Assembly (NCBI GenBank): GCA_016584305.1
Contig: JACEEZ010014051.1
Coordinates: forward strand, 205,231-269,230
Direction of reading: 5' to 3'
DNA from: Chionoecetes opilio
Taxonomy: Eukaryota; Arthropoda; Malacostraca; Decapoda; Majidae
Length of the DNA: 64,000 bases
The notes below the pieces were generated by a model. It searched no databases. It was not told the DNA's origin and worked only from the letters and a program-made list of their open reading frames with translations. The position numbers were made by a program, and so were the translations under genes. Below, in pieces: positions 53,781-64,000 of this stretch (its first letter is position 1; the number at the start of each line of letters is the position of its first letter).

Positions 53781-54490
53781 CCTTTCCCGCATTTTTCATC
53801 ATACCAAGAAGGACTCTTCGAAGGGGCGGCTTATCTTGGACCTCAGCCGCCTAAACGGATTTGTGCGCAAACCCCCGGTTCCGTATGCTGACCTTGGCCC
53901 AGGTCCCCCCTTCCCGGCTGAGGCAAGGGACTGGATGGCGTCCCTCGATCTCAAGGACGCCTACTGGCATGTCCCCATTCATCCTCGGTTCCGGCGCTTC
54001 CTGGCCTTCCAGGTGGGATCGGACACGTGGCAGTTCACCAGACTACCCTTCGGCCTCTCCATCGCTCCGAGGGTTTTTTTCGCGGCTCACCAAGGTGGTG
54101 GCTCAGCGGATGGTGTCTGCAGGGGTCAATTGCCTCATGTATTTGGACGATTGGCTGGTGTCCGCCCCGTCTCAGGAGGAAGCGGTTCGCATGCTGAACC
54201 GAGCTTTGGTGGTGGCGGGGGAGATGGGGTTCCTAGTCAACAAGGGAAAGTCCGTCCTTACCCCCTCTCCCCCCATTACTTGGCTGGGCATGCAATGGGA
54301 CTCCCCTTCAGCTGCGGTCCGCATCTCGGGGAAAATGCGGCCAAGCTTCATCAACGCCTCTTCCGGGCCTCGGTGTCCCGTTTTTTGTCAAGGAGGCATT
54401 GGGAGTCCCTTCTCGGCTCGCTCAACTTCGCCGCAGAAGTCACTCCCCTGGGCCGTCTTCGTCTCCGTCGCCTTGTCCGGGTGGTGAACA
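53781..54490 (+). pseudogene. DIRS reverse transcriptase domain
   Basis: Across three frames: KKDSSKGRLILDLSRLNGFV, RDWMASLDLKDAYWHVPIHP, FRRFLAFQVG, FTRLPFGLSIAP, CLMYLDDWLVSAPS with the catalytic YLDD box at about 54137, and VNKGKSVLTPS..ITWLGMQW. The SLDLKDAYWHVPI and YLDDWL forms are characteristic of DIRS-type polymerases rather than Gypsy or LINE. Single-base indels near 53880, 54080 and 54490 break the frame. It synthesises the element's DNA from RNA in living copies. Confidence 0.88.
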
Positions 54491-54599
54491 CAGCCGTTCC
54501 GGTGCGACCCCGCGACTTGCTCCGGCCCGTCCCTCCCCTGGCCCTCACACTACTAGACGAGTGGTTGGTGGAGGGCGGTTTTTTTCTCCGCGTGGGGCG

Positions 54600-55100
54600 G
54601 GGTGGCTGCCTCCGCCCCTACGGTCTTCGTGATGTCGGATGCGTCGGACGTCGGGTGGGGCTACCAATCCCTCCCACGGCGGCAGGGTTTTTGGCGGGTG
54701 GTCCGGGGTGGAGCGCAGACTCCACATCAACGTCAAGGAGCTGCTGGTCCCTCTTCTCTTCCTCCGATCGAACCCGATACCAGATGGGACGGCTCTCTGC
54801 TTCGAGATGGACAACATGGTCGCGGTCCACTGTCTCGCCCGCAAGGGGCTTCCAGATCCGCCCTTCTGTTGTCCCTTTCGGAGCAGATCTTCGGCCTGGC
54901 GGCCCGTTTCCACCTTCATCTGTCTGCCAGGTTCCTGCCGGGAGTGGAGAATGTGGGGGGCCGACGCACTGTCTCGCTTCCAGGCTCGTCGGTAGAGTGG
55001 CAGCTTCACCCGGAGCGCTTTGCGGCTCTCTGTCGGCGGTGGGGCACTCCGGAGGTGGACCTCTTTGCGTCCCACCGCTCTGCCCAACTACAGACCTTTT
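54600..55100 (+). pseudogene. DIRS RNase H domain and connection
   Basis: VFVMSDASDVGWGYQS carries the first catalytic Asp. After a frame change come RRLHINVKELLVPLLFLRS (Glu) and CFEMDNMVAVHCLARKG (Asp). A 'FLPGVEN..ADALSR' block and VEWQLHPERFAALCRRWGTP, EVDLFASHRSAQL follow, all typical of DIRS polyproteins. Its role is to remove RNA from the RNA:DNA hybrid. Confidence 0.85.
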
Positions 55101-56420
55101 GACGAGGGGGACGGACAGCTGCGGGAGGCCCGGACGCCCTCACGGAAGACTGGAACAGGTGGCGCCATGTTTACCTGTTTTCCGCCCCCCTGCACCAGCG
55201 TCCTCCTGAAGGTATACAACAAACTGCGTTCCTACAGGGGCAAGGTGACTTTGTGGCTCCTCTCTGGCCGGCGCAACCGTGGGTTTTCCGAACTGAAGGC
55301 CTGGGTCCCTCCCCGGTTCCTCTAGGGGCCCTCGCTTTGTGGAGGAGCTCCCGGCCAGGCTTCTTTCCACCTTGAAGCTACACGCCTGGAGTTTCTCCGT
55401 ACTTCCCCCGTCGGACGGTCTCGGACGCGGTAGCGGAGACATGTTGGCGCTCTTCGCCCGTCCCCTACGAACAGTATCAGTCTCACTGGAAGGCCTTTCA
55501 GTCGTTCCTCAAACTCAAGGGCCCCCCGTGACGTCTCTGAATCGGTCGTCCTGGATTTCCTCTCCTTCCTGGCCCACGACCGTGGGAGGTCCTCCGCTAC
55601 TCTCTCCACTCACCCTTGCGGCCCTGGCTGACCCCCTCAAATACGGGTTTGGGGTTTGGTCCGGACGGCGTTCTGTGACCCTGTTGAAGAGGGGTTTTTT
55701 TCCACCAAAACCCCCCTCCCCGTCGTCCTGGTCCCTTCTGGTCCCTGGAGAAGGTTCTCCGGTTCCTGCAGGGGGACCAGTTTGGGTCGGACGCTGCCGG
55801 ACCTCGCCTCCTTCAGAAAGGGCCCTTTTTCCTGGTGGCCCTGGCTACGGGTTTCGGGCTTCTCAGCTGAGGGGGCTGACCCGTTTCCCCCAGTGGACGA
55901 CCTTCTCGCGGGGCGGCTCCGCTGTCTCCCTCTCCCTCTCGCCCAAGGTGCTGTAAGAAAAGCGGCAGGACCACCGTCTCCAACCGGTCGTCGTTCCGGC
56001 TTGGTCTGCTGGGGACGCCGCACACCCCCTGTGCCCGGTTTCGGGGCTCCGGTGTTACCTGGATGCTTTCCGAGCCCTGGGCGTGCGACCTGCAGTTCCT
56101 GTTCCGCGATCCTGTCACTGGTCGTCCCCTCACCACCAGGGGGATTGCCGGCCCGGGTCCGGGGCGTCATCGAGTCGGCGGATCCGGGTCACGCCCCTCG
56201 CGCCCATGACGTCCGGGTGTTGCTGCGTCTCTGGCCTTCCTCCGCACCCATTCCTTGGAGAGGGTACGGGAAGGGGGGCAGTGGAGTACGGCCTCGTGCT
56301 TCGTGGCTCGTTACCTGTCCCACTCCGTCGTGGACTTTCCCTGTGTTGCCCTGGGACTCCCCCTGTCCGGAGGGCTGGGGTGGTGGACGCCGGGCCTTTC
56401 CCCTTGACGTCTCCGCTTGA
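55101..56420 (+). pseudogene. DIRS tyrosine recombinase region
   Basis: Frames shift several times. LDFLSFLAHDRGRSSATLST resembles an N-terminal SAM-like core-binding segment at about 55550. The C-terminal part has VIESADPGHAPRAHDVR and then WSTASCF and ARYLSHSVVDFP in adjacent frames up to about 56345, typical of the end of DIRS recombinases. The catalytic R...HxxR...Y set is only partly visible (Arg/His in APRAHDVR and candidate Tyr near 56320). It would integrate the circular DNA without target duplication. Confidence 0.7.
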
Positions 56421-56522
56421 TTCGGGTGAGTAACTAGTGGTATCGTTTTGTTATGTTTCAGTTGCTCTTTTGCCTCCCCGCGGGGGGCGGGGGCTTCTTG
56501 CCCCGTCTCCAAGTGGCAGGTA

Positions 56523-56610
56523 GCTTAGTGCACTAGCTCAAGGGAACCTAAAATGACTGCTTTGAAGTATGAAAAGCCTATTTTTGGGTCCCCGACAGAG
56601 CTAGTGCACG
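56523..56610 (+). repeat. DIRS internal complementary region (circle-junction template)
   Basis: 56523-56554 is complementary to the element's left end (50219-50250). 56550-56610 is complementary to its right end (56863-56920). The two meet at the shared attttag/aaaatga overlap. This is the layout by which DIRS-1 type elements are thought to rebuild a circular junction during replication. Confidence 0.82.
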
Positions 56611-56679
56611 GCCTCCAGCCTCCCACCCTTCCTTCCCGCCAAGTTTTCAGCCCCTCTCCCGGGATGATTTTTGGGGTGG

Positions 56680-56920
56680 TTATGATGGCTCCGATACGGC
56701 TGGCACAGCCGGCCGCGGTCAGATGGCACGGCGTTGCAGACGTACGTTTCTTTTTTAGATTATCTAAGTGTAGCCTGGTAATGTATTCCCAAAGTTGGAA
56801 TGGTTGCCTGTATACCCAGAGTTTTGCCCTGGGTAGCGATCTTTCCTATCCTATAGCTTAGTGCACTAGCTCTGTCAGGGACCCAAAAATAGGCTTTTCA
56901 TACTTCAAAGCAGTCATTTT
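56680..56920 (-). repeat. DIRS right inverted terminal repeat
   Basis: Complement of the left repeat for about 200 bp, plus a right-specific extension gggacccaaaaataggcttt ... cagtcatttt. The outermost right end differs from the outermost left end, as is usual for DIRS. Confidence 0.85.
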
Positions 56921-58202
56921 AAGCATGAGACCTTATGATAGAATGAAGTTTTTGTCTCGTTAAAAAGAGTAGACTGTAGATTCTCACGGCCTTCCCTTCT
57001 ACCACGAACGCATTTTTCCTTGATCCTTTTCCTATTATTTCGACATTTTACGTCTTAACTACCGTAGATAACAGTAAAGTCGCCACCTGCAGTGATGTCG
57101 CCAGCCGCCAAATATTACGAATTATAATCATCACTACTGATTTTTATGTGCCACTGAAGATGATACACAGTAGTTTATATCATGACTGTATAATCTACCG
57201 TTTCAGCGTTGTTTTATGCTTTGTAGCTGCAAGTATATACGGTTTCAAATTTCGCTACGCATTTTTTTTTCGGGCGACGACGACTGCGGGAAAGCACTCA
57301 GTAAAAAAACCTAATGGGCTCTACTTTGGTACCACTTTGTAATATTTTTTATATGTTCATTATAGCCATACTAGACACAGATAAAACAAAAATGCACTCC
57401 CCAAATGCCCCTTCTAACTTACCTAAAATCATGGATGTAAAAAATTTAATATTAACGCCCCCAAGTTGTAACGGAAAACCAAAAAAAATTGTCCGGGCGA
57501 CTTAACTGTTACATGGTAGTACATGCGTCTCCGTTTCTCCTTTTCCCACATTTCGTCCGAACCCCCAAAAAACCAACACCACACACACACAAACCACACA
57601 CATACTTATACGGGGAAAAAAAAACCTTGCAATTAGATAGATAAATTTATAAACAAAGTAGACAATCATATCAATAAATGCATGGGTGATCAATATAGTA
57701 ATCAATACATAAATGAATCTATAAAAAGAAGAATACCAAAATAGGATATAAATTAATATGCAAATACAGATAAATGAAAAAAACCAAGTATATTAAAAAA
57801 AATAAATCAATAACAAAAAGATGGACAATGTAGATGAATAGATAAAAATAGATAAAACTAAAATAAAGCTAAAGTGTTGTTATAAGAATCTAACTAAAAA
57901 GATAGACAAAAAAATTATGCATATTAAGATAATGAAAGTATAGGAATAGCTACCGTTTAGATAACACTAAGCCCGCCAGTTACTTGCCACTGCACTAATG
58001 TCGCCAATTATAATAAAGGCTTAAAAACCGAATTATTTTTCAAACTGTTTGTTCCGATCAAAAACAGTATTATTAAAGTTTCGTTTTTTCGTTCCTCCTC
58101 CAAACATATCGTTCCTGAACCGGTTAGAAGAAATTTAAAAACTAGTTGAAACATAGAACAAAAACATGAAGCTAAAAGAGGCCGTGAGACCTACACATGC
58201 AG
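56921..58202. other. Dispersed repeats and AT-rich DNA, no gene
   Basis: 57055-57160 and 57400-57515 are inverted relatives of the 'taccgtagataacagtaaag' and 'catggatgtaa' family. 57125-57160 matches one arm of the 31391 hairpin. 57590-57950 is A-rich with gataga repeats. No coding domain. Confidence 0.5.
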
Positions 58203-58594
58203 TGTAACTAGGTGGAGTGTTCATAGCTTATGGTTGAACTGGATGATAGAAACATTTTTGGTCGGGTTCAGGTTATTAATTGCATTAAAATCTGGATTAC
58301 ATATACAGAAATTCTGGTTTACAAATGGGGTTTTGAAGGTTAAATGTGGAACTCGCCCAAGACTGCGAGTTTTCACCAAAGACACTTCTAGTATACATTG
58401 CGGGTTACACTTTTGTATATAATTAACTGTATTGTTTGAGTTGACAATATGCATAAATATGATAATGACAATAACAAAATATGAAGAATATAAAATAGAT
58501 ATTTTAACGTTGCTACCGGGTTCTCTTAGGGACAGCACTGGTAGAGAACGGAAAACTTGATAAACTGAAAGGGGTGACTACTGAAGTCGCTACA
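58203..58594 (-). repeat. LTR (3' by inferred orientation)
   Basis: Plus-strand ends are TGTAACTAGG and GTCGCTACA, giving TG...CA. It shares caggttattaattgcattaa, tagtatacattgcgggttac and aaaggggtgactac with the other LTR. Confidence 0.8.
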
Positions 58595-58612
58595 GTACCC
58601 CCCCCTAGTGAC
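58595..58612 (-). promoter_or_regulatory. Putative polypurine tract
   Basis: Minus-strand TAGGGGGGGGTAC immediately precedes the LTR start TGTAGCGAC. Confidence 0.55.
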
Positions 58613-58749
58613 GCGGGAGGAGGAACGAGCCCTTTGGGTAGAGCGGCGTTGCCTGGGTTTTGGGCGATGTGATGGTAGCGATGTGGGCTTGATCGGGGGC
58701 CAACAGGTATCCCGGGTTTGGTGGGGTTGACGTGGAGGCTGTGGGTGAC

Positions 58750-59100
58750 CATTTTGCTGGCTTGGCAGTGTTGCCGCCATGGCAGTGGTGCCGCCGGCTG
58801 TTTTGCGGGCGTGGCAGTATTGCCGCCATGGCAGTGTTGCAGGCGTGGCGGTAATTGCGGGCGTGGCAGTGTTACCGCCATGGCATTTTGGTGCCGCCGG
58901 CTGGGGTGCGGGCGTGGCAGTGTTGCCGCCATGGCAGTGTTGACGCCGGCTGTGTTGTGGGCGTGGCAGTGTTCCGCCATGGCAGGGGTTGCCGCCGGCT
59001 GTTGCGGCGTGGCAGTGTTGCGGCCATGGCAGTGTTCCCGCCTGGTAGTGTTGGCGCCTGGTAGTGTTACACCCGGGTTAGTGTTACAGCCTGGTAGTTT
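58750..59100 (+). repeat. Minisatellite 1 in the LTR element
   Basis: Variants of ggcagtgttgccgccatggc alternating with gccggctg and gcgggcgtggcag, then tggtagtgtt units. Confidence 0.88.
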
Positions 59101-59104
59101 TTAC

Positions 59105-59510
59105 AGCCTGGTGATGAGAAATCCACAGGGCGGTGAGTAATCCACAGGGCGGTGAGTAATCCACAGGGCGGTAGTAATCCACAGGGTGTGAGTATCCACG
59201 GGGCCCGTTTGAGTAAATCCATAGGGCCGGCGAGCGGCGGCCGTGGAGCGAGTCACTTTAACACTGTGGGGCTGAGGGTTGAGTAATCCCGCAGGGCTGT
59301 TGAGTAATCCATAGGGCGGCGAGGGGCGGCCGTGGAGTGAGTCACGTTAACACTGGAGTTGAGGGTTGAGTAATCCACAGGGCTGTTGAGTATCCATAGG
59401 GCGGCGAGCGGCGGCCGTGGAGTGAGTCCGTTAACACTGGTGGAATTGAGGGGTTTAGTAATCCACAGGCTGGTAATCCACAGGGCGGCGAGTGGCGGCC
59501 GTAGAGTGAT
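59105..59510 (+). repeat. Minisatellite 2 in the LTR element
   Basis: gagtaatccacagggcggt units near 59130-59200, then a longer unit of about 100 bp with ggcggccgtggagtgagtca and aacactg, repeated about four times. Confidence 0.85.
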
Positions 59511-59539
59511 TCAATAACACCGTGGGGCTGCGCAGAAAA

Positions 59540-59975
59540 AGCGCGTGAGGTCCATGCTGAGGGCGCAAGGAGGCGTCAGAGGGTGGGGTGGCTGCGCTGA
59601 GTGCACATAGGCCACTGGGGGCGTCTGAGGAAGCAGGGCCCGCGCTAAACACGCATAAGGCCGCTGAGGACCCCGGTGAGCCGTCTGGAGGGGGGCAGCG
59701 CCGCGCTAAATGCGCATAGGCCGCAGTGAGGCCTCTGAGGGAAACAGGCCCGCGCTAAAAGCGCATAAGGCCGCTTTAAGACACGGTGAGCCGTTTTGAA
59801 GGGGCAGTAGCCGCGCTGAATGCGCATAGGCCCGAGGACGCAGTAAGGCATCTGACGGGGCAGTGGCCGCGCTGAATGCGCATAGGCTGCTGAAGGGCGC
59901 AGTGAGGCGCCTGGCGGGGTAGTGGCCGCGCTGAATGCGCATAGGCCGCTGAGGACGCAGTAAGGCGTCTGAGGG
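59540..59975 (+). repeat. Minisatellite 3 in the LTR element
   Basis: Units of about 60 bp contain gcgctgaatgcgcataggcc and cgcagtaaggcgtctgaggg, about seven times. The regular minus-strand peptide pattern (AYAHSA, LLRP) is a by-product. Confidence 0.88.
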
Positions 59976-60266
59976 CAAAAATGCCCTGAGGGAAGGCACA
60001 GAAAAGGGGCCGGGGTCTGGGGGAAACCTGACTAGGTGGCGGCTCACGTAAAGAAGTGTAATTCTCCCGATCCCGCTTTCAACCTGCGATCACCCGTGAA
60101 GCTGGAGGCTAGGAATATACAAGCAGGAGCAGTGGGACGAATGCTTCCGAAAACGCAGGTCCCACTACTAGGAGAAAGTGTGCTCATGTGTCCAGCCAAG
60201 CATAGAAATTGCATTCTATGCGTGATGTACAGCACCAGTTTTAGCCAACCTAGGAACCATTAGCTA

Positions 60267-60282
60267 CACTCAGAGGTCACCA
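60267..60282 (-). promoter_or_regulatory. Putative primer-binding site
   Basis: Minus-strand TGGTGACCTCTGAGTG begins two bases inside the LTR end. A TGG start is expected for priming by a tRNA 3' CCA. The tRNA species was not determined. Confidence 0.5.
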
Positions 60283-60284
60283 TT

Positions 60285-60663
60285 TGTAACTAGGTGGAGT
60301 GTTCATAGCTTATGGTTGAACTGGAATGATAGAAACTCATTTGGTCAGTTCAGGTTATTAATTGCATTAAAATCTGGATTCAAAATACAGAAATTCTGGT
60401 TTACAAATGGTGGTTTGAAGGTTTTAAAAGTGGAAACTCCCAAGACTGCGATTTCCCCAAAGACCTTCTAGTATACATTGCGGGTTACAGTTTATAAAAT
60501 TAAACTGTATTGATATTTTAACAATAGTGCTAAATATTATAATGCCAAAATATGAAAATTTAAAAAATAGAATAGTTAACGTTGTTACCTGGTTCTTTTA
60601 GGGACAGCCTGGTAGAAAAAGGGAAACTTGATAAACTAAAAGGGGTGACTACGAGTCGCTAAA
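60285..60663 (-). repeat. LTR (5' by inferred orientation)
   Basis: Starts tgtaactaggtggagtgttc on the plus strand and ends gtcgctaaa. It carries several single-base indels relative to 58203-58594. Confidence 0.78.
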
Positions 60664-63600
60664 TCATTAGTTTATTTAAACATACCTACATCCACCTTTA
60701 AACCCCACCCATAAAATTCCCTAGCCCCCCTTTAAAACCCCTCTATTGACTCCGACTAACTACCAACGACGGGTACAATAAATCCTCCCCAAAAACCCAA
60801 AACCCAAAGGGGCAACAGGTAAAAAAAATTGTCCCTTGACTCAAATTTCATGAAACCAAAAGCAATTTTTAAACCATTTTGAACAAATAAAAATCGTTCC
60901 ATGATAGTTTTTCAGTTATTACACCTATAAGAAAAATACTTAACTACTGCGAAACATGGGAGGAACATACCATGAAGGGCAAAAAGAATCCTAGTACCTT
61001 TGTCCCTTGAAAAAACAGAAAGGAGAGACTGCAAAACTTTGATGGACACTATTTTTCCCTCGCCTAAAATGATCCCATGGGGCTCAGCTATGATTATACC
61101 TAAACAAAAAAGTACACCCCTACAACGCATGAAAGTTACTTTTATCGATACACAAAAAAATATCGGTGACAAGACTAATCCTCCGCACTAACTTCTGTCA
61201 CCCGCAGCGCACCTAGAGAAGTGGGGGGCCCGGGAGCGAGTAATGTGCAACCCAAGCACAAGATTTTATTTTGATAAGTATAGACTACCATTTTCCCATC
61301 CCCTCTCTTTTTCCCTTATAATGTGTCACTCACAACTTAATAACGCAGAAATTCGAAAGTTATTCTCAACCCTGTTTGTTGAAATTGCTATTACCACCGA
61401 GAAACTGGGAAGAAAGCAGGGAAAAGGCCAAGAAAGGGGGGGGCAGAATCACACGAGGCCTCTGTATTACCGTATCTATAAATTAAGTTTTTATTTGAAA
61501 ATTTCGTAAATTTCATGCAAATTTCCCAAAATGTTTTGAAAAAAAAATTTTAGTCCCAAATTTTTACACCCCCAAGTCATTTTGTCCCCACACCCCAAAG
61601 GGAGATGACGCACTTTCCCAAAAGTGCGCGTGATACCCAAACCCAAAAATAAAGTGTACTCTTAAAAAACGTGAAAAAAAAAGTTAATTTAAACTTTAAA
61701 ATTTCGCGTTGGCACCTTTTAAAATACTCACGCCTATATCATGACGCATAAAAACATTACTTCAGTTAAAGGGGAGCTTTTTAAATTTTAAAACCCGCGA
61801 TGGCAAAGCATAATGAAGGGGGAAAATTAGAGAAGTGAAAAAGAGGGAAAGGGAAGGAAAGGAAAATTATCCATATAGTTAGATCAGAGGGGGCATGTGC
61901 ATTTGATGGGGGAAGGAAATCATAAATTGGGAATGGGCCGGGGGGGGGGGGGTCTGAGTAAAAAAGTTTGTGGGGCAGAAAACAAAAATTACAGCAAGAA
62001 AATCGACAAATGTCTTTGGAAAGATCCGAAGAAAAATTCCTTAAAGAAAAAGGGGAGCGGGTGATTATAGTTGGAAGGGTAGCGCCCGGAGTAGAGATTT
62101 AGCAGGATCAGCGATATCAGGTGGGGGGATAAGTGTGTAGGTGAACATTCATAGGGTCAGGAGGCGGGGGACAGGGGGGGGTTTTGAGCCAAAAAATTTT
62201 TTTGTACAGCCAGGAGAGAGGGGTATTATGAAAAACTCAACCGGACGGAGATTTAAAAGAAAAGAATAGGGGAAATTTAGGGTGATCAGAGGGGGGGGCA
62301 GTGGGGGAGAATGATGGAGAGGGGGGAGAGGGGGGGGGGGGAACTGTAGTCAAGAGGAAGAAGGGTAGCGGAAGGTGGGGGAAAAGATTTCTCAGTGAGA
62401 TTTTTTTGGGGTTTAGAAAAAGGGGGGGATAGGGGGTTGGTAAAGGGGGAAAGTCATGTTTAGGCTGGGAAAGGTACCTTCTATAAAAACCATGGTCCAA
62501 AAAGAGGGGGGACCTGGGAGGCACGTTTTTAAGAGTGGAAAAGGAGACTTAAAATTAAAAAATTTTAAACGCTTTGACTCTTTTGACTATGAACGAAAAA
62601 AGAAAATTTTTTAAAAAATTTTTAAAAGAATTAAATGGCAAATAAAAAAATTTTAAAAAAATTTTTTCAGAAAAAAGCGCACCAAAAATTTTGTCACAAA
62701 CTTTACACCACAGCTCACGTAAAAGTTTTAAAGTTAGTTCACAAAAACCCAATAAGGCAACCTATGAATTAAAAAAAAATACCCAAATCTTAATGGGGGG
62801 TAAGGAAAATCAAAAAAACATTTAGGGCAACACTTTTGTTAGGATTGTACGCATTTTCCCACGAAAAAGGCGACAAGTCTATTTAAGTAGAGGAGTGTGT
62901 CCGGATCGCCCCCTTCACAAACCCCTTATATCGTTGCACCCCGTACTGTGGAACTCAGGAAGGTGCCCGCGCCCGCCGCCACCCCCGCCACCAGGACGCG
63001 GCGCCACCGGAAACCCCTTTTGGAATGTGACAAAGCCTGGGGGGGATTTTTTAATTAATCGAATTCCCTTTGGGCAGGAGACTAACACTTAAAAAAATCG
63101 CAATAGCTTAAAAATGAAAAATTTTAAACAGAAAATTGGAATACAAAATATAAGGCATAAGGGACATTTGATTAAACCCAGGGGAAAATTAGCACTTTTT
63201 TTAGGGCATTGACACTAAAATCACTGAAAGAGGGAATTATATGAATTTTTACCTTGAAATTTTCTAAAATGGTCCAATTTATCCCCTTCCATTGGGAAAA
63301 ATACCCCCTATAATTATTAGTTTAAAAATATTTTTGTTCTTCTAAAATCCTGGGGCCGAAAATTACCGGATCTTAATTAAAAAACTTTTCCCTTTAAATT
63401 TCTCTTTCCCTTTCCCCATCCAGCTAATCCCCAGTCTAGTGAAAAACATTCTAGTACTTAACCTTATAAATTTTTCTTCACTTAAAAAATTTAACTTTTT
63501 TCCTTTTCGAAACTTTCACCACAACTCTGGGGCTCTTTTCACGACTTATTTGGGTTCCCGTGATTAAGTGCAGTACGAAAACTTTCAGCCCACCCGCCCC

Positions 63601-64000
63601 ACTCTTTCCTTGTATCTAAAAAAATATCACTTTCCATAGAAAAATACTACCCACCACTCAAAAAAAAATAAATTCCCTTAGCACTTAAATTAATAATTTT
63701 AAGGAAAGAATTTTAAATTCCTTTTATAACAAAATTTATAAAATCTTTAAAAATTTTTTTTAGACATTCTTTTACTTTCCCGCCTGTACACTTTACTAAA
63801 AAAGCCTTCCCGTTTTCACATCACACACCTAGACTTTAAAAAATTATTTGGCACTTTATATTACCTCGAATGCGTAGAACAAACAAGAGCAGTGCCGGGG
63901 GGAGAGGCAGAGAGGGAGAGAGAGCGGTCCACCTGTAGAGTATTTGGCCCACCACACCAGGAGGGGGTGGTTGGAAGTACAAATCTGCGGCGGGTTTGTC
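60664..64000. other. No recognisable gene; low-quality AT- and G-run-rich sequence
   Basis: Homopolymer-rich throughout. 61940-62520 has many G runs. The open frames (for example 60912-61172 minus, 61243-61509 plus, 62237-62524 minus) show no family motif. Nothing can be supported here. Confidence 0.5.

Larger units (their letters stand above)
50219..56920 (+). mobile_element. DIRS-type tyrosine-recombinase retroelement, near full length (6.7 kb)
   Basis: It has the full DIRS plan in order: a left terminal repeat, ORF1 with a predicted intron, reverse transcriptase and RNase H, tyrosine recombinase, an internal complementary region and an inverted right terminal repeat. There is no flanking direct duplication, as expected for recombinase-mediated integration. 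High-GC coding parts carry numerous single-base frameshifts but almost no missense loss of key motifs, so sequencing error may account for much of the damage. A methyltransferase domain, present in some DIRS elements, was not seen. Confidence 0.88.
58203..60663 (-). mobile_element. Non-autonomous LTR retrotransposon filled with minisatellites
   Basis: Two direct copies of about 380-390 bp (58203-58594 and 60285-60663) flank 1.7 kb without any protease, reverse transcriptase or integrase. On the minus strand the 5' LTR is at 60663-60285, followed two bases later by TGGTGACCTCTGAGTG, a plausible tRNA primer-binding site (TGG start). A purine run AGGGGGGGG lies just before the other LTR (complement of about 58597-58610), fitting a polypurine tract. 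LTR ends are TGTAGCGAC...GTTACA. No matching 5-bp flanks were found. Differences between the LTRs imply age or sequencing error. Confidence 0.72.

Noticed and set aside
58513..59140. His/Ala/Pro-rich frames on either strand as gag-like protein of the LTR element
   Set aside because: They are translations of minisatellite 1; no retroviral-type zinc knuckle or protease motif is present.
62237..62524. Pro/Phe/Leu-rich minus frame
   Set aside because: Comes from G-run-rich low-quality sequence, with no family resemblance.

Overview
This window looks like repeat-dense nuclear DNA of an arthropod, most likely a decapod crustacean. That assignment is an inference from four things: TTAGG/CCTAA-type repeats in many places, long dinucleotide tracts, a DIRS-type tyrosine-recombinase retroelement, and non-LTR, hAT, Tc1 and pogo-like elements of animal type. 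There is no operon structure and no intact conserved host housekeeping gene. Nearly all protein-like signal is transposon-derived or belongs to a decayed C2H2 zinc-finger family. Base quality is uneven. From about 33 kb onward, and especially at 33.2-39 kb, 42-49 kb and 60.6-64 kb, homopolymers look inflated and frames shift every few dozen codons, and single N bases occur at 33336 and 48748. Many 'broken' genes there may be partly sequencing error.

Layout. 0-5.8 kb: a pogo/Tigger-like non-autonomous element carrying a SINE, a second tRNA-type SINE, a 34-bp satellite, a LINE reverse-transcriptase relic and zinc-finger relic A. 5.8-14.2 kb: dispersed repeats, a (GT)n tract, a 2.1-kb G-rich minisatellite, a TIR element and a 0.77-kb AT tract. 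14.2-18.4 kb: a Tc1-like transposase split by a nested pogo-like/SINE insertion and abutted by a TIR element. 18.4-20.4 kb: a LINE 3' end, then zinc-finger gene B, the best preserved of the family. 20.5-24.2 kb: SINEs and unclassified repeats. 24.2-27.8 kb: a complete hAT-like transposon with 12-bp TIRs, a perfect 8-bp target duplication and a divergent transposase, itself hit by a nested inverted-repeat element. 28-33 kb: more TIR elements, a hAT C-terminal relic, foldback elements and a tRNA-Val-like SINE. 33.4-39.5 kb: an inverted duplication of zinc-finger relics C and D around a decayed copy of a multi-copy arthropod gene family. 40.5-44.4 kb: a truncated DIRS copy. 45-50 kb: telomere-like and microsatellite tracts. 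50.2-56.9 kb: a near-full-length DIRS element. 58.2-60.7 kb: a non-autonomous LTR element filled with tandem repeats. 60.7-64 kb: nothing recognisable.

The elements interact mainly by nesting. A SINE sits inside pogo-like DNA at the same site in two copies, so it seems to have been carried along by that element. The pogo-like element sits in Tc1. An inverted-repeat element sits in the hAT-like transposase. The most notable items are the hAT-like transposon with a cysteine-free N-terminus, the DIRS copy whose internal complementary region still matches both termini, with a minisatellite inside a predicted ORF1 intron, and the LTR element packed with minisatellites.
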